A stretch of DNA of 64,000 nt from Flavobacteriales bacterium (GTDB lineage Bacteria > Bacteroidota > Bacteroidia > UBA10329). Within the stretch, counting starts at the first letter, position 1, and every line of letters starts with the position of its first letter. Below, in pieces: positions 25,519-36,816 of the stretch. The stretch spans positions 179,909-243,908 of the forward strand of contig WGMW01000015.1 of the NCBI GenBank assembly GCA_016124845.1, read 5' to 3'. Under the pieces are notes generated by a model. That model was not told the DNA's origin. It saw only the letters and a list, made by a program, of their open reading frames with translations, and ran no database searches. Both the position numbers and the translations under genes were made by a program.

Positions 25519-27618
25519 ATGGCTGACTTAAAGTACACGAGGAATATTGGTATTGCCGCTCACATTGATGCGGGCAAGACGACTACTACTGAGCGTATCC
25601 TTTATTACGCAGGTGTAAACCACAAGATAGGTGAGGTGCACGATGGTGCAGCTACCATGGATTGGATGGAGCAGGAGCAGGAGCGTGGTATCACCATTAC
25701 ATCTGCTGCAACTACTTGCTTCTGGAACTACAAGGATGACAAGTACAAGATCAACATCATTGACACTCCGGGACACGTTGACTTTACCGTTGAGGTAAAC
25801 CGTTCGTTGCGTGTATTGGATGGTCTTGTGTTCCTTTTCTCTGCCGTTGATGGCGTTGAGCCACAGTCAGAGACCAACTGGCGTTTGGCCGATGGCTATA
25901 ATGTAACCCGTTTGGGTTTTGTGAACAAGATGGACCGTCAGGGAGCCGATTTCCTGAAGGTTGTCAATCAGGTTCGTGAGATGCTGGGTGGTAACGCGGT
26001 TCCATTGCAGTTGCCGATCGGTGCTGAAGAGAACTTCAAAGGCGTGGTTGACCTTGTATACAACCGAGGAATGGTTTGGAATGATGAGGACAACGGAATG
26101 ACCTTCCAAGAAGTTCCGATTCCTGCCGATATGGCCGATGAGGTTGCCGAGTGGAGAGAGAAGTTATTGGAGTCAGTTGCTGATTTCGATGATACCTTGA
26201 TGGAGAAATACTTCGAAGATCCAGATTCAATTTCTGAAGATGAGATCATCGCGGCCTTGCGTCAAGCATGTATCGCAAACAAGGTTATTCCAATGCTTTG
26301 TGGTTCAGCATTCAAGAACAAAGGTGTTCAGACCATGCTTGACTATGTGATGGAGTTGATGCCAAGCCCGCTTGACATGGACAACATCAAAGGAACCAAT
26401 CCTGATACGGATGAAATGGTTTCTCGTAAGCCAGATCCAGCGGAGCCATTCTCAGCCTTGGCGTTCAAGATCGCTACTGACCCATTCGTAGGTCGTCTGT
26501 GTTTCTTCCGTGCCTATTCAGGTCGTTTGGAAGCTGGTTCGTATGTATTTAACATGCGTACTGAGAAGAAGGAGCGTATTTCGCGAATCTTCCAAATGCA
26601 CGCAAACAAGCAGAACTCTATCCCGTTCATCGAAGCTGGTGACATCGGTGCTGCTGTAGGTTTCAAGGATATTAAGACAGGTGATACGCTTTGCGATGAG
26701 AAAGCGCCTATCGTTCTTGAATCGATGAAGTTCCCAGAGCCGGTAATCGGTTTGGCCATTGAGCCTAAAACACAGGCTGACGTGGATAAACTGGGTGTTG
26801 CTCTTAGCAAATTGGCTGAAGAGGATCCAACATTCCGTGTTCATACAGATGAAGATTCTGGTCAGACAGTTATCTCTGGTATGGGTGAGCTTCACTTGGA
26901 GATCATCTTGGATCGATTGAAAAGGGAGTTCAAGGTAGAATGTAACCAAGGAGCTCCTCAGGTAACTTACAAAGAGGCGATTACGGTTCCTGTTTCTCAC
27001 CGCGAGGTTTACAAGAAACAGACCGGTGGTCGTGGTAAGTTCGCTGATATTCAGGTTGAAGTTGGTCCAGCTGATGCTGACAAGACAGGACTTCAGTTTG
27101 AGAACAAAGTTGTGGGTGGTAACATTCCAAAAGAATTCATTCCATCTGTAGAGAAAGGATTCGGCATTGCCATGAACAATGGTGTGCTTGCCGGCTACAA
27201 AATGGACAGCTTGAAGGTGACGTTGAACGATGGTTCTTACCACAACGTTGACTCCGATCAGTTGTCATTCGAGATCTGTGCACAGCTTGCGTTCAAAGAA
27301 GCCGTTAAGAAAGCGCAGCCAGTTCTTCTTGAGCCGATCATGAAGGTGGAGGTTGTAACTCCTGAAGAGAACATGGGAGACGTTATGGGCGACCTTAACA
27401 GAAGACGTGGTCAGATGCAGGGTATGGACAGCCGTAACGGTGCACAGGTAGTGAAGGCACTGGTGCCACTTTCTGAAATGTTCGGTTATGTGACGCAGCT
27501 TCGTACCATCACCTCTGGTAGAGCAACTTCTACCATGGAGTTCGATCACTACGAGCCATGTCCAAAGAACATTCAGGAGGATGTGATCGCGAAGGTCAAA
27601 GGAGAAAAAGTAGGTTAA
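25519..27618 (+). CDS. fusA: Translation elongation factor G
   Basis: 699 residues. GTPase that drives translocation and, with RRF, ribosome recycling. G1 AHIDAGKT (14-21), switch [11 protein letters not shown]4 NKMD and the effector ERGITI are present, followed by domains II-V through the C-terminal [20 protein letters not shown]. It follows rpsG closely; tuf does not follow it, and rpsJ comes next, as is usual in Bacteroidota. Confidence 0.99.
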   Translation: MADLKYTRNIGIAAHIDAGKTTTTERILYYAGVNHKIGEVHDGAATMDWMEQEQERGITITSAATTCFWNYKDDKYKINIIDTPGHVDFTVEVNRSLRVLDGLVFLFSAVDGVEPQSETNWRLADGYNVTRLGFVNKMDRQGADFLKVVNQVREMLGGNAVPLQLPIGAEENFKGVVDLVYNRGMVWNDEDNGMTFQEVPIPADMADEVAEWREKLLESVADFDDTLMEKYFEDPDSISEDEIIAALRQACIANKVIPMLCGSAFKNKGVQTMLDYVMELMPSPLDMDNIKGTNPDTDEMVSRKPDPAEPFSALAFKIATDPFVGRLCFFRAYSGRLEAGSYVFNMRTEKKERISRIFQMHANKQNSIPFIEAGDIGAAVGFKDIKTGDTLCDEKAPIVLESMKFPEPVIGLAIEPKTQADVDKLGVALSKLAEEDPTFRVHTDEDSGQTVISGMGELHLEIILDRLKREFKVECNQGAPQVTYKEAITVPVSHREVYKKQTGGRGKFADIQVEVGPADADKTGLQFENKVVGGNIPKEFIPSVEKGFGIAMNNGVLAGYKMDSLKVTLNDGSYHNVDSDQLSFEICAQLAFKEAVKKAQPVLLEPIMKVEVVTPEENMGDVMGDLNRRRGQMQGMDSRNGAQVVKALVPLSEMFGYVTQLRTITSGRATSTMEFDHYEPCPKNIQEDVIAKVKGEKVG

Positions 27619-27639
27619 CAATAGTCTGATAAGAGAATC

Positions 27640-27945
27640 ATGACACAGAGAATTAGAATCAAGCTGAAATCGTACGACCATAACTTGGTTGACAAAAGCG
27701 CGGAGAAAATTGTGAAGACGGTAAAGGCCACCGGAGCCATTGTTAATGGTCCGATCCCATTGCCAACACACAAGAAGATCTACACGATCCTTCGTTCAAC
27801 GCACGTTAACAAGAAGTCGCGCGAGCAGTTCCAATTCAGCTCTTACAAGAGACTGTTGGATATCTACAGCAGCACAGCTAAAACAGTTGATTCATTGATG
27901 AAGCTTGAACTTCCAAGTGGAGTTGAGGTAGAGATCAAGGTATAA
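27640..27945 (+). CDS. rpsJ: 30S ribosomal protein S10
   Basis: 101 residues ([18 protein letters not shown]). S10 binds the 30S head and, as NusE, works in transcription antitermination. The long loop segment [12 protein letters not shown] is conserved. In many bacteria it opens the S10 operon; here it follows fusA by 21 bp with no promoter or terminator visible between them. Confidence 0.99.
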   Translation: MTQRIRIKLKSYDHNLVDKSAEKIVKTVKATGAIVNGPIPLPTHKKIYTILRSTHVNKKSREQFQFSSYKRLLDIYSSTAKTVDSLMKLELPSGVEVEIKV

Positions 27946-27980
27946 CGGAGAAGAAGAGGTATAACTATTAATAGACGGTC

Positions 27981-28619
27981 ATGTCTGGACTTATAGGAAA
28001 GAAAATAGGAATGACGAGCCTTTACAACGAGGCCGGAAAGAACATTCCATGTACAGTACTCGAAGTAGAGCCATGTGCGGTTACTCAGGTTAAAACTACT
28101 GAGACCGATGGTTACGAGGCTGTTCAGATAGGAACGGGAGAGCGCAAGGACAAGCGTACCTCTGCCGCATTGAAAGGACATTTCAATAAGGCCAAGGTAG
28201 ATGCAAAGCAAAAGCTCATCGAGTTCAGAACAAACCATGGTTATACACCATTCGCTGACGGTCTTGCTCTTGGGGCTTCGTTGGGAGTTGCAGACATCTT
28301 CGAAACCGGAGAATATGTGGATGTGATCGGAGCGTCTAAAGGAAAGGGTTTCCAAGGGGTTGTAAAGCGTCATGGTTTCGGTGGTGTTGGTCAAGCAACT
28401 CACGGACAGCACAACCGTTTGCGTGCTCCAGGTGCTATCGGTGCCTGTTCATACCCAGCGCGTGTTTTCAAAGGTCTTCGAATGGCCGGGCAGACAGGTA
28501 ACAAGCGAGTTAAAGTTCAGAACCTACAGGTTTTGGCCGTTGATGCAGAGAAGAATCTTCTTGTGTTGAGCGGAGCCGTTCCCGGAGCAAAAGGTTCTTA
28601 CATCATTATAGAAAAGTGA
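27981..28619 (+). CDS. rplC: 50S ribosomal protein L3
   Basis: 212 residues starting [18 protein letters not shown]3 reaches towards the peptidyl-transferase centre. The loop [19 protein letters not shown] carries the Gln methylated by PrmB in other bacteria, followed by [18 protein letters not shown]. Full length. Confidence 0.99.
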   Translation: MSGLIGKKIGMTSLYNEAGKNIPCTVLEVEPCAVTQVKTTETDGYEAVQIGTGERKDKRTSAALKGHFNKAKVDAKQKLIEFRTNHGYTPFADGLALGASLGVADIFETGEYVDVIGASKGKGFQGVVKRHGFGGVGQATHGQHNRLRAPGAIGACSYPARVFKGLRMAGQTGNKRVKVQNLQVLAVDAEKNLLVLSGAVPGAKGSYIIIEK

Positions 28620-28638
28620 TCTGTAACAGATAGCGATC

Positions 28639-29265
28639 ATGGAATTAGCAGTAGTCGATAGAAAAGGTAAAGCCACGTCAAAGAAAGTGACGTTGAGCAA
28701 AGAGGTTTTTGGTGTAGAGCCGAACGAGCATGCCATCTACCTTGATGTGAAGCAGTACTTGGCCCATCAGCGTCAAGGAACTTCAAGTTCAAGAGAGCGT
28801 TCTGAAGTACGCGGTAGTACACGTAAGATCAGAAAGCAGAAAGGTTCTGGTGGAGCGCGTTTCGGGGATATCAAGAGTCCATTGTTGAGAGGTGGAGGCC
28901 GTGTATTCGGTCCGCGTCCAGCAGAGCACGGGTTCAAACTGAACAGAAAACTGAAGCAAGCTGCCCGTAGATCGGCTCTTTCTAAGATGGCTGTAGACAA
29001 CGCTATTACTGTTGTTGAGGATTTGAAATTCGATGCTATCAAGACAAAGGATTACGCTGAGTTTTTGGGCAATTTGAAGCTCTCAGACAAAAAAACTTTG
29101 CTGGTTCTGAATGAGCAGGATAAAAACATATATTTGTCCTCCCGAAATTTGAAGGGGGCGAAAGTCGTAACTGTCTCAGAATTAAACACTTACGGCATTT
29201 TAAACGCGAATAATCTGCTCCTTTCGGAGAGTGCAATCGCGACAATTGAGAAAAGTTTAAGCTAA
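28639..29265 (+). CDS. rplD: 50S ribosomal protein L4
   Basis: 208 residues ([19 protein letters not shown]). L4 lines the peptide exit tunnel; the extended loop [24 protein letters not shown] segment (here [17 protein letters not shown]) is present. L4 represses the S10 operon in E. coli, but no matching leader hairpin is seen here. Confidence 0.99.
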   Translation: MELAVVDRKGKATSKKVTLSKEVFGVEPNEHAIYLDVKQYLAHQRQGTSSSRERSEVRGSTRKIRKQKGSGGARFGDIKSPLLRGGGRVFGPRPAEHGFKLNRKLKQAARRSALSKMAVDNAITVVEDLKFDAIKTKDYAEFLGNLKLSDKKTLLVLNEQDKNIYLSSRNLKGAKVVTVSELNTYGILNANNLLLSESAIATIEKSLS

Positions 29266-29271
29266 GAAGTG

Positions 29272-29562
29272 ATGGAAGTTCTAGTTAAACCATTGATAAC
29301 CGAAAAAATGACAGGCCTTGCTGAAAAGCGTGGTCAGTACGGTTTCGTTGTCAATAGAAAAGCCAATAAACTGGACGTGAAGAAAGCGGTTGAGCAGATG
29401 TACGGAGTGAACGTAGAGTCTGTGAATACCATGGTCATTCCAGGCAAGAAGCGAAGCAGAAATACAAAGACCAAATTCATCGTTGGTCGTACATCTGCTG
29501 TAAAGAAGGCCATCGTAACATTGGCTGAAGGACAATCCATTGACTTTTATAGCAATATCTGA
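29272..29562 (+). CDS. rplW: 50S ribosomal protein L23
   Basis: 96 residues from the ATG at 29272 (MEVLVKPLITEKM); the GTG one codon earlier is not needed. L23 sits at the tunnel exit and docks trigger factor and SRP. The conserved TEKMTGLAEK and KKAVEQMYGVNVESVNT are seen. Confidence 0.98.
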   Translation: MEVLVKPLITEKMTGLAEKRGQYGFVVNRKANKLDVKKAVEQMYGVNVESVNTMVIPGKKRSRNTKTKFIVGRTSAVKKAIVTLAEGQSIDFYSNI

Positions 29563-29568
29563 TAGACC

Positions 29569-30393
29569 ATGGCTGTAAGAAAACTAAAACCGACCACCCC
29601 GGGACAGAGACATAAGGTTGCCAGTACGTTCGAAACGATTACTGCATCCAAACCAGAGAAGTCTTTGGTAGTTGGACTTAAGAAGTCTGGTGGTCGTAAC
29701 AATACTGGTAAGATGACCATGCGCTACATCGGTGGTGGTCACAAAAAGAAGTACCGTATCATCGACTTCAAGCGTGATAAGGATGGTGTAAACGCAGAAG
29801 TTCTTACCATTGAGTATGACCCGAACCGTAACGCACGTATCGCCCTCGTACAATATAAAGATGGTGAGAAGCGATACATCATTGCCCCTAAGGGATTGGA
29901 GGTTGGTGCAACCATTTCTTCAGGTAAAGGTGCTACGCCAGATGTTGGTAACACACTTTTCCTGAAAGATGTACCAATGGGAACCACGGTTCATTGCATT
30001 GAGATGCGTCCAGGGCAAGGAGCTCTTCTTGCGCGTAGCGCAGGAACTTATGCTCAGTTGATTGCAAGAGAAGGTAAGTACGCTACGTTGAAGATGCCTT
30101 CAGGTGAGGTTCGAATGATCCTTACTACTTGTAAAGCAACTATCGGTACTGTTTCAAACAGCGATTACAACCTTGAGCGTTCTGGTAAGGCAGGTCGTAG
30201 CCGTTGGCTGGGAAGAAGACCACGTACTCGTCCAGTAGTGATGAACCCAGTTGATCACCCGATGGGTGGTGGTGAAGGAAGGGCTTCCGGAGGTCACCCA
30301 AGATCAAGAAAAGGTCTTCCTGCTAAAGGATACAAGACACGCTACAAGAAGAAAGCTTCAAGTAAGTACATAGTAGAAAAAAGAAAGAAGTAA
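29569..30393 (+). CDS. rplB: 50S ribosomal protein L2
   Basis: 274 residues. L2 is needed for subunit joining and peptidyl transfer. The C-terminal signature [17 protein letters not shown] contains the functionally important His, and [19 protein letters not shown] is present at about 42-60. Full length. Confidence 0.99.
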   Translation: MAVRKLKPTTPGQRHKVASTFETITASKPEKSLVVGLKKSGGRNNTGKMTMRYIGGGHKKKYRIIDFKRDKDGVNAEVLTIEYDPNRNARIALVQYKDGEKRYIIAPKGLEVGATISSGKGATPDVGNTLFLKDVPMGTTVHCIEMRPGQGALLARSAGTYAQLIAREGKYATLKMPSGEVRMILTTCKATIGTVSNSDYNLERSGKAGRSRWLGRRPRTRPVVMNPVDHPMGGGEGRASGGHPRSRKGLPAKGYKTRYKKKASSKYIVEKRKK

Positions 30394-30400
30394 TTAGGTA

Positions 30401-30667
30401 ATGGCAAGATCACTTAAAAAAGGGCCTTTTGTAGACTTCAAGCTCGAGAAGCGAGTTGTTGATGCCCAAGAAACAAGGAAGAAGACCGTGATCAAAACTT
30501 GGTCAAGAAGGTCAATGATCACTCCTGATTTCGTAGGTCTGACCATTGCAGTACACAACGGAAACAAGTTCATCCCTGTGTATGTAACCGAGAACATGGT
30601 AGGTCATAAGTTGGGTGAATTCTCTCCAACACGTACGTTCCGTGGTCACTCAAAAGGTAAGAAGTAA
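30401..30667 (+). CDS. rpsS: 30S ribosomal protein S19
   Basis: 88 residues starting [20 protein letters not shown]19 binds the 30S head with S13. The signature [16 protein letters not shown] is complete. It begins 7 bp after rplB. Confidence 0.99.
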   Translation: MARSLKKGPFVDFKLEKRVVDAQETRKKTVIKTWSRRSMITPDFVGLTIAVHNGNKFIPVYVTENMVGHKLGEFSPTRTFRGHSKGKK

Positions 30668-30695
30668 GATCTGTTGAATCGCCAAGCTTAAAGCA

Positions 30696-31085
30696 ATGGG
30701 AAAGAGAAAAAGAGAAATGGCAGATGCAATGAAGGAAGCGCGTAAAACGCAGTACTTCGCTACATTGAAAAATGTGCCAACATCACCACGTAAAATGAGG
30801 CTTGTAGCCGACCTTGTAAGAGGTATGGATGTAGACAAGGCACTTTACACCTTGAAACTGCACCCGAAAGAGGCTTCGATTCGTTTGGAGAAGCTATTGC
30901 TTTCTGCCCTTTCAAACTTCGAGCAGAAGAGCAACGGTGGAGATTCAGCGAACCTTATCGTGAAAGAGATCTCTGTTGACGGTGGTCGTTCATTGAAAAG
31001 ACTTCAGACAGCACCTCAGGGTAGAGCTCACAGAATTAGAAAAAGATCAAACCACGTAACACTTGTTTTGGATAGCAAGAACTGA
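30696..31085 (+). CDS. rplV: 50S ribosomal protein L22
   Basis: 129 residues with a basic N-terminal extension ([17 protein letters not shown]) before the usual core [21 protein letters not shown]. The beta-hairpin that reaches into the exit tunnel ([19 protein letters not shown]) is present. Confidence 0.99.
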   Translation: MGKRKREMADAMKEARKTQYFATLKNVPTSPRKMRLVADLVRGMDVDKALYTLKLHPKEASIRLEKLLLSALSNFEQKSNGGDSANLIVKEISVDGGRSLKRLQTAPQGRAHRIRKRSNHVTLVLDSKN

Positions 31086-31092
31086 TTGACGC

Positions 31093-31800
31093 ATGGGACA
31101 GAAAACAAATCCGATAGGTAACAGACTGGGAATCGTTAAAGGTTGGGACTCCAACTGGTACGGTGGTAAAGAAACCCCAGCAAAAATTGAGGAGGATTAC
31201 AAGATCCGAAAGTACCTGCGCGCCCGTTTGGCAAAGGCAAGTATCTCTAAGATCATTGTAGAGCGTACCCTTAAGTTGATCACGGTTACGGTAAATACTG
31301 CACGTCCAGGTATCATCATTGGTAAAGGAGGTCAGGAAGTAGATAAATTGAAAGAAGAGTTGAAGAAGATCACCGGCAAGGAGGTTCAGATCAACATCTT
31401 CGAGATCAAGCGCCCAGAATTGGATGCCCGTTTGGTGGCCGATAGCGTTGCCCGTCAGTTGGAAGGACGTATCTCTTTCCGTAGAGCAATGAAAATGGCG
31501 GTTGCCTCAACCATGAGAATGGGAGCAGAGGGAATCAAGATCCAAGTGAGTGGTCGTTTGGGAGGAGCTGAAATGGCGCGTTCTGAGATGTACAAAGATG
31601 GTCGTATTCCATTGCACACATTCCGTGCAGACATCGATTACGCAAACGTTGAGGCACACACAACCTATGGTCGTCTTGGAATCAAGGTTTGGATCATGTT
31701 GGGAGAGGTTTACGGAAAGCGTGATCTGGCACCTAACGCAACGGTTCAGAGCAAGAAACCAGCACGTTTGGCCAGAAGAGAGCGTGGTACTAAGAAGTAA
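31093..31800 (+). CDS. rpsC: 30S ribosomal protein S3
   Basis: 235 residues ([20 protein letters not shown]). The KH domain has the RNA-binding GxxG (IIGKGGQE), and the C-terminal half has [21 protein letters not shown]3 helps form the mRNA entry channel. It starts 7 bp after rplV. Confidence 0.99.
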   Translation: MGQKTNPIGNRLGIVKGWDSNWYGGKETPAKIEEDYKIRKYLRARLAKASISKIIVERTLKLITVTVNTARPGIIIGKGGQEVDKLKEELKKITGKEVQINIFEIKRPELDARLVADSVARQLEGRISFRRAMKMAVASTMRMGAEGIKIQVSGRLGGAEMARSEMYKDGRIPLHTFRADIDYANVEAHTTYGRLGIKVWIMLGEVYGKRDLAPNATVQSKKPARLARRERGTKK

Positions 31801-31829
31801 TTAGGTAGAACAGCAACAAGAGCAAAGAG

Positions 31830-32252
31830 ATGCTACAGCCAAAAAGGACGAAGTTCCGCAAAATGCACAAAATGAAAATGAAAGGTCTTGCCAATCGTGG
31901 CAGTCAGTTGGCCTATGGTTCATTTGGCATTAAGGCAATGGAAGGTGCGTGGATCACTGCACGTCAGATAGAAGCTGCCCGTATTGCGGTAACCCGATAC
32001 ATGAAAAGGGAAGGACAGGTTTGGATCAAGATTTTTCCAGACAAGCCGATCACTAAGAAGCCTGCAGAGGTTCGTATGGGTAAGGGTAAAGGTTCTCCAG
32101 AATATTGGGTGGCCGTTGTGAAGCCTGGTTGCATCATGTTCGAAATTGAAGGTGTAGACTCAACCATCGCAAAAGAGGCCTTGAGACTTGCAGCACAGAA
32201 ACTTCCTATCACAACCAAGTTTGTGACCAGAAGAGATTATACCGGAGCTTAA
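31830..32252 (+). CDS. rplP: 50S ribosomal protein L16
   Basis: 140 residues starting [15 protein letters not shown]16 positions the A-site tRNA and is needed late in 50S assembly. The [22 protein letters not shown] segment ([20 protein letters not shown]) is present with the Arg of the loop hydroxylated by YcfD in some bacteria. Confidence 0.99.
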   Translation: MLQPKRTKFRKMHKMKMKGLANRGSQLAYGSFGIKAMEGAWITARQIEAARIAVTRYMKREGQVWIKIFPDKPITKKPAEVRMGKGKGSPEYWVAVVKPGCIMFEIEGVDSTIAKEALRLAAQKLPITTKFVTRRDYTGA

Positions 32253-32264
32253 GAGTTTAAGACA

Positions 32265-32456
32265 ATGGAAAACGCAGTAATAAGAGAATTGTCAGGCGAA
32301 GAGCTGGAAGACAAGTTGGCGGAAGAGCGATTGAAGCTTGCCAAGATGAAAATGAATCACGCGGTATCTCCAGTTGAGAATCCGCAAGAGTTGAAGCACT
32401 CAAGAAGATTGATCGCTCGTTTGATGACAGAGCGAACTAAAAGGAGCAAAGCATAA
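32265..32456 (+). CDS. rpmC: 50S ribosomal protein L29
   Basis: 63 residues, two helices (LSGEELEDKLAEERLKLAKM, then NPQELKHSRRLIARLMTER). L29 sits near the tunnel exit beside L23. Full length. Confidence 0.98.
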   Translation: MENAVIRELSGEELEDKLAEERLKLAKMKMNHAVSPVENPQELKHSRRLIARLMTERTKRSKA

Positions 32457-32462
32457 GCTGAA

Positions 32463-32726
32463 ATGGAAAGTACAGCAAGAAACCTTAGAAAAGAAAGGAT
32501 CGGGGTCGTTACCAGCGATAAGATGGATAAGACCATCACTGTTAGCGTTGAGCGTAAAGTGAAGCACCCGATGTATGGAAAGTTCGTTAAGAAGACGAAC
32601 AAGTTCCATGCACACGATGAGAACAACGACTGCGGTATCGGAGATACGGTTCGCATCATGGAGACACGTCCTTTGAGCAAGTCTAAGAACTGGAGGTTGG
32701 TAGAGATCATTGAAAAAGCCAAGTAA
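32463..32726 (+). CDS. rpsQ: 30S ribosomal protein S17
   Basis: 87 residues ([19 protein letters not shown]). OB-fold protein binding the 5' domain of 16S rRNA, with the signature [20 protein letters not shown]. It begins 6 bp after rpmC and ends 3 bp before rplN. Confidence 0.99.
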   Translation: MESTARNLRKERIGVVTSDKMDKTITVSVERKVKHPMYGKFVKKTNKFHAHDENNDCGIGDTVRIMETRPLSKSKNWRLVEIIEKAK

Positions 32727-32729
32727 GCC

Positions 32730-33098
32730 ATGATACAGACAGAGTCAAGACTTAAAGTAGCTGATAACAGCGGAGCAAAGGAAGTTCTTTGCATCAGGGT
32801 TCTTGGTGGAACCAGAAAGCGTTATGCGCGCATCGGTGATACCATCGTGGTAACAGTAAAAGATGCTGTTCCATCCGGTAACGCTAAAAAAGGTACGGTT
32901 TCTAAAGCTGTGGTTGTAAGGACCAAGAAAGAGACCAGAAGACAGGACGGATCATACATCCGTTTCGATGACAACGCGGTAGTTCTTTTGAACAATGCTG
33001 GTGAGATGAGAGGAACTCGAATCTTCGGACCAGTTGCGCGTGAGTTGAGAGAGAAACAATACATGAAGATCGTATCACTTGCACCAGAGGTGCTTTGA
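32730..33098 (+). CDS. rplN: 50S ribosomal protein L14
   Basis: 122 residues starting [20 protein letters not shown]14 forms an intersubunit bridge and binds the silencing factor RsfS. The signature [20 protein letters not shown] and the C-terminal [23 protein letters not shown] are intact. Confidence 0.99.
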   Translation: MIQTESRLKVADNSGAKEVLCIRVLGGTRKRYARIGDTIVVTVKDAVPSGNAKKGTVSKAVVVRTKKETRRQDGSYIRFDDNAVVLLNNAGEMRGTRIFGPVARELREKQYMKIVSLAPEVL

Positions 33099-33117
33099 TA
33101 TAGCAAGAAGCAAAGCA

Positions 33118-33435
33118 ATGGCAAAGTTTCACATTAAGAAAGACGATACCGTTAAGGTAATGACCGGTGAGTCCAAAGGACTTGAAGGCAAGGTGCTTGA
33201 AGTGTTCCCTTCTAAGAACAAAGCGTTGGTAGAAGGAGCAAACATCGTTAAGCGTCACACCAAGCCGAATGCCGCCAATCCTAACGGAGGTATTGTGGAG
33301 AAAGAAGCACCCATCCACATTTCTAACCTTATGTTGGTTGATCCTAAAACAGGAGAAACCACCAAAGTGGGAAGAAAAGAGGTTGATGGTAAGCTTGTAA
33401 GATATTCTAAGAAATCCGGAGAAGTAATTAAGTGA
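33118..33435 (+). CDS. rplX: 50S ribosomal protein L24
   Basis: 105 residues from the ATG at 33118 ([21 protein letters not shown]). A longer frame starting at 33079 overlaps rplN and was dropped. The KOW motif lies near the N-terminus. L24 starts 50S assembly. Its TGA shares one base with the rplE ATG. Confidence 0.98.
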   Translation: MAKFHIKKDDTVKVMTGESKGLEGKVLEVFPSKNKALVEGANIVKRHTKPNAANPNGGIVEKEAPIHISNLMLVDPKTGETTKVGRKEVDGKLVRYSKKSGEVIK

Positions 33436-33986
33436 TGAGCAGTACAGCACCGACACTTAAAAAGAAGTACCAGGACGAGATCGTTCCTGCTCTTCAAGAG
33501 AAGTTCCAGTACAAGAGTATTATGGAAGTTCCAAAACTGCAGAAGATCTGCTTGAACCAAGGACTTGGACAGGCAGTTGCTGACAAGAAGATCCTTGAGG
33601 CAGCGTTGAACGACATGTCAACCATCGCTGGTCAGAAAGCAGTTGCCGCAAAGTCTAAGAAAGACATCGCCAACTTCAAATTGCGTAAGGGAATGGCCAT
33701 CGGTGCCCGCGTTACGCTTCGTGGAGACAAGATGTATGAATTCTTGGAAAGATTGGTAGCAGTCGCTCTTCCTCGTGTACGTGACTTCCGTGGTATCAGC
33801 CCTAAAGGATTTGATGGCGCTGGTAACTACAACATGGGAATCACCGAGCAGATCATCTTCCCAGAGATCGATATCGATAAAGTGAACAAGATTCTTGGTA
33901 TGGACATCACTTTCGTGACAACTGCTAAGACAAACGAAGAAGGACTCGCACTTTTGACCGAGTTCGGAATGCCATTTAAAAAGTAA
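33435..33986 (+). CDS. rplE: 50S ribosomal protein L5
   Basis: 183 residues from the ATG at 33435, overlapping the rplX stop by one base (TGATG), which fits coupled translation. L5 carries 5S rRNA and contacts P-site tRNA. The features [34 protein letters not shown] and [17 protein letters not shown] are present. Confidence 0.99.
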   Translation: MSSTAPTLKKKYQDEIVPALQEKFQYKSIMEVPKLQKICLNQGLGQAVADKKILEAALNDMSTIAGQKAVAAKSKKDIANFKLRKGMAIGARVTLRGDKMYEFLERLVAVALPRVRDFRGISPKGFDGAGNYNMGITEQIIFPEIDIDKVNKILGMDITFVTTAKTNEEGLALLTEFGMPFKK

Positions 33987-33994
33987 GAAAGAGC

Positions 33995-34264
33995 ATGGCT
34001 AAAGAATCAATGAAAGCAAGAGAGCGCAAGCGTGCAAAGCTTGTTGCCCGTTATGCTGAGAAAAGAGCGAGACTGAAAGAAGAAGGAGACTTCCAAGCAT
34101 TGGCAAGACTTCCTAAGAACGGAGCTGCTATCCGTTTGCATAACAGATGCAGCATCACCGGTCGTCCTAAAGGATACATGAGAGATTTCGGTATCAGCAG
34201 GATTCAGTTCAGAGAGATGGCCAATGCCGGGCTCATTCCAGGTGTTAAAAAGGCAAGTTGGTAA
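33995..34264 (+). CDS. rpsN: 30S ribosomal protein S14, zinc-free form
   Basis: 89 residues ([20 protein letters not shown]). This is the long form with only one Cys ([21 protein letters not shown]), so the CxxC pairs of the zinc-binding form are missing. S14 binds the 30S head with S3 and S10. Confidence 0.98.
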   Translation: MAKESMKARERKRAKLVARYAEKRARLKEEGDFQALARLPKNGAAIRLHNRCSITGRPKGYMRDFGISRIQFREMANAGLIPGVKKASW

Positions 34265-34283
34265 GCGATTTATTCGAAAGAAA

Positions 34284-34679
34284 ATGACAGATCCAGTAGC
34301 AGATTATCTGACAAGAGTTAGAAACGCGATTCAGGCGAACCACAAAGTGGTTGATATTCCTGCATCCAACGTGAAAAAGGCTATCACTAAGATCCTTTTC
34401 GAGAAAGGATACATCCTGAACTACAAGTTCGAGGACGAAGGTGTTCAAGGCAATATCAAGATCGCTCTCAAGTACAATCCACACACGAAGGTGAATGCCA
34501 TCAAAGGATTGGAGCGTGTAAGTAAGCCAGGACTTCGTAAGTATTCCGGAGCGGGCGAATTGCCACGCGTAAAGAATGGTCTTGGAGTAGCTGTTGTGTC
34601 AACATCTCATGGGGTGATGACCGATAAAGAAGCAAGGGCACAACATATTGGTGGAGAAGTTCTCTGCTACGTGTACTAA
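34284..34679 (+). CDS. rpsH: 30S ribosomal protein S8
   Basis: 131 residues from the ATG at 34284 (MTDPVADYLTRVRNAIQANHK). A longer frame that starts inside rpsN was dropped. The C-terminal signature VSTSHGVMTDKEARAQHIGGE is complete. S8 binds the central domain of 16S rRNA and represses the spc operon in E. coli. Confidence 0.98.
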   Translation: MTDPVADYLTRVRNAIQANHKVVDIPASNVKKAITKILFEKGYILNYKFEDEGVQGNIKIALKYNPHTKVNAIKGLERVSKPGLRKYSGAGELPRVKNGLGVAVVSTSHGVMTDKEARAQHIGGEVLCYVY

Positions 34680-34702
34680 GAAACTGAAAGAAGAGAAGAG
34701 CA

Positions 34703-35257
34703 ATGTCAAGGATAGGATTAGCACCGGTCGTAGTACCTCAAGGAGTTGAGATAACCGTTGGTGACAACGTTGTGAAAGTAAAAGGTCCATTGGGTGAGCT
34801 TACTCAGGCTTTCGATCCTTCTATCAAAGTAGAAGTGAAGGATGGAAACGTTGAGCTTGTCCGTGAGAATGAGGCCAAGCAGACCAAAGCCTACCACGGG
34901 CTTTACCGTTCGCTTATCAACAACATGGTAGAAGGCGTATCTAAAGGATACGAGAAGAAGCTGGAATTGGTAGGTGTAGGTTACCGTGCCAGCAACAAAG
35001 GGCAGGAGCTTGAGCTTTCATTGGGTTTCTCGCACAACGTGGTTTTTCTTCTTCCAAACGAGATCAAGGTTGAGACCGCGATGGAAAGAGGTAAGAATCC
35101 CATCATCACGCTCAAGTCGCACGACAAGCAATTGATCGGACAGGTTTGCGCCAAGATCCGCTCATTGAGAAAGCCTGAACCTTACAAAGGAAAGGGTATC
35201 AAGTTCGTAGGAGAACAGATCAGAAGAAAGGCTGGGAAATCAGCAGCTAAAAAATAA
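34703..35257 (+). CDS. rplF: 50S ribosomal protein L6
   Basis: 184 residues (MSRIGLAPVVVPQGVEITVG). Two repeated beta domains; C-terminal signature KPEPYKGKGIKFVGEQIRRKAGK. Binds near the sarcin-ricin loop region. Confidence 0.99.
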   Translation: MSRIGLAPVVVPQGVEITVGDNVVKVKGPLGELTQAFDPSIKVEVKDGNVELVRENEAKQTKAYHGLYRSLINNMVEGVSKGYEKKLELVGVGYRASNKGQELELSLGFSHNVVFLLPNEIKVETAMERGKNPIITLKSHDKQLIGQVCAKIRSLRKPEPYKGKGIKFVGEQIRRKAGKSAAKK

Positions 35258-35269
35258 GAAGTAGAGGAA

Positions 35270-35620
35270 ATGGCTACCAGTAATAAAAGACTAAAGATCA
35301 AGAAACGCATCCGTAGCGTAGTGTCGGGTTCTGCAGACAGACCAAGAATGTCGGTTTTCCGCAGCAACAAGGACATCTATGTTCAGTTGATCGATGACAA
35401 CGATGGTAAAACCCTATTGTCTGCATCTTCTTCAGAGAAAGGAGTGGCTGATGAGAAAGGAACCAAGACGGAGATCGCTGGTAAAGTGGGTAAGTTGATC
35501 GCAGAGAAGGCAAAGGAAGCTGGTATCGAAACTGTTGTTTTCGATCGTAACGGTTACCTGTACCACGGACGTGTGAAAGCGTTGGCTGATGGTGCTCGTG
35601 AAGAAGGTCTTAAATTCTAA
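35270..35620 (+). CDS. rplR: 50S ribosomal protein L18
   Basis: 116 residues ([20 protein letters not shown]). Binds 5S rRNA with L5. The segments [18 protein letters not shown] and [28 protein letters not shown] are typical. Confidence 0.99.
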   Translation: MATSNKRLKIKKRIRSVVSGSADRPRMSVFRSNKDIYVQLIDDNDGKTLLSASSSEKGVADEKGTKTEIAGKVGKLIAEKAKEAGIETVVFDRNGYLYHGRVKALADGAREEGLKF

Positions 35621-35638
35621 TCTGGTTACTGAGAAAAG

Positions 35639-36142
35639 ATGAAAAGAGTAAAATCAACAGATATTGAGCTGAAAGACCGCGTAGTTGGTATTCAGCGTGT
35701 AACCAAGGTGACCAAGGGTGGTAGAACCTTCAGTTTCTCAGCCATCGTTGTAGTTGGTGATGAGAACGGAGTTGTAGGACACGGTCTTGGAAAAGCAAAG
35801 GAAGTTACTGAAGCTATCGCTAAAGGAATTGACGATGCGAAGAAGAACTTGGTCCGTGTGCCACTTATCAATGGAACTGTTCCGCACGAGCAAGAGAACA
35901 AGTACTGCGGAGCGCGCGTATTCTTGAAGCCAGCTTCTTTGGGTACCGGTGTTATTGCAGGTGGTGCAATGCGTGCAGTTCTTGAAGCTGCCGGAGTTAA
36001 GAACGTATTGGCAAAGTCTAAAGGTTCTTCAAACCCGCACAACGTGGTAAAGGCAACATTCCTTGCATTGAGCGAAATGCGTGATGCCATTGCGGTATCG
36101 AACCAGCGAGGAGTTAAACTTGACGTTGTATTCAACGGATAA
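35639..36142 (+). CDS. rpsE: 30S ribosomal protein S5
   Basis: 167 residues. S5 forms part of the mRNA entrance and affects fidelity. The double-stranded RNA-binding fold begins [20 protein letters not shown], with [14 protein letters not shown] and [23 protein letters not shown] afterwards. The stretch between strands 2 and 3 where spectinomycin-resistance changes occur looks normal. Confidence 0.99.
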   Translation: MKRVKSTDIELKDRVVGIQRVTKVTKGGRTFSFSAIVVVGDENGVVGHGLGKAKEVTEAIAKGIDDAKKNLVRVPLINGTVPHEQENKYCGARVFLKPASLGTGVIAGGAMRAVLEAAGVKNVLAKSKGSSNPHNVVKATFLALSEMRDAIAVSNQRGVKLDVVFNG

Positions 36143-36166
36143 TTATCCCGATAAAGAGCAAGTAAA

Positions 36167-36343
36167 ATGGCTACGATCAAGGTAAAGCAAGTAAGAAGCG
36201 CAATCAACAGAACTGCGCGCCAGAAGAAGACTCTTCAGGCTTTGGGATTGAAAAAAATGAACCAGGTGGTTGAACACGAGAACACTCCGCAGATCATGGG
36301 AATGGTAAAAGCGGTAGGTCACTTGGTAGAAGTAGTAGAATAA
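36167..36343 (+). CDS. rpmD: 50S ribosomal protein L30
   Basis: 58 residues: MATIKVKQVRSAINRTARQK then KTLQALGLKKMNQVVEHENT and a C-terminus in GHLVEVVE. The frame is intact from the ATG at 36167 to the TAA at 36341-36343, in the usual place between rpsE and rplO. Confidence 0.97.
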   Translation: MATIKVKQVRSAINRTARQKKTLQALGLKKMNQVVEHENTPQIMGMVKAVGHLVEVVE

Positions 36344-36363
36344 ACAGAACAACGAATTAGGCA

Positions 36364-36810
36364 ATGGCTCTGAATAATCTAAAACCAGCAGCAGGTTCTA
36401 CCAAGAGTAGAAAACGCATCGGACGAGGCGAAGGAAGCGGTCACGGTGGAACATCAACACGTGGACACAAAGGTGCCAAGTCGCGTTCTGGTTACAAGAA
36501 GAAAGTAGGTTTTGAAGGTGGTCAGATGCCACTTCAAAGACGCGTTCCGAAGTTCGGATTCAAGAATCCGTTCCGAGTAGAATACCACGGTATCAACTTG
36601 GATACACTTCAGAAGTTGGCTGACGAGAAGAAAGTATCGGCTATCACTCCTGAGGTTCTTATCGAAAACGGACTTGCCAACAAGAACGAGTTGGTGAAAA
36701 TCTTGGGAAGAGGTGAGCTGAAAGCCAAATTGGAGGTGTCAGCACACGGATTCTCTAAAACAGCAGTAAGTGCAATCGAAGCAGCTGGAGGAACAGTTGT
36801 TACGCTATAA
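36364..36810 (+). CDS. rplO: 50S ribosomal protein L15
   Basis: 148 residues. The Gly/Arg-rich N-terminal arm ([20 protein letters not shown]) threads into 23S rRNA, and the C-terminal globular part ends [15 protein letters not shown]. It lies 6 bp before secY. Confidence 0.99.
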   Translation: MALNNLKPAAGSTKSRKRIGRGEGSGHGGTSTRGHKGAKSRSGYKKKVGFEGGQMPLQRRVPKFGFKNPFRVEYHGINLDTLQKLADEKKVSAITPEVLIENGLANKNELVKILGRGELKAKLEVSAHGFSKTAVSAIEAAGGTVVTL

Positions 36811-36816
36811 GGGTAG

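Noticed and set aside
26518..27243. Open frame of 241 codons opposite fusA
   Set aside because: Shadow of a strongly codon-biased, universally conserved gene.
27619..27639. Missing tuf after fusA as a sign of rearrangement
   Set aside because: fusA followed directly by rpsJ is the usual order in Bacteroidota.
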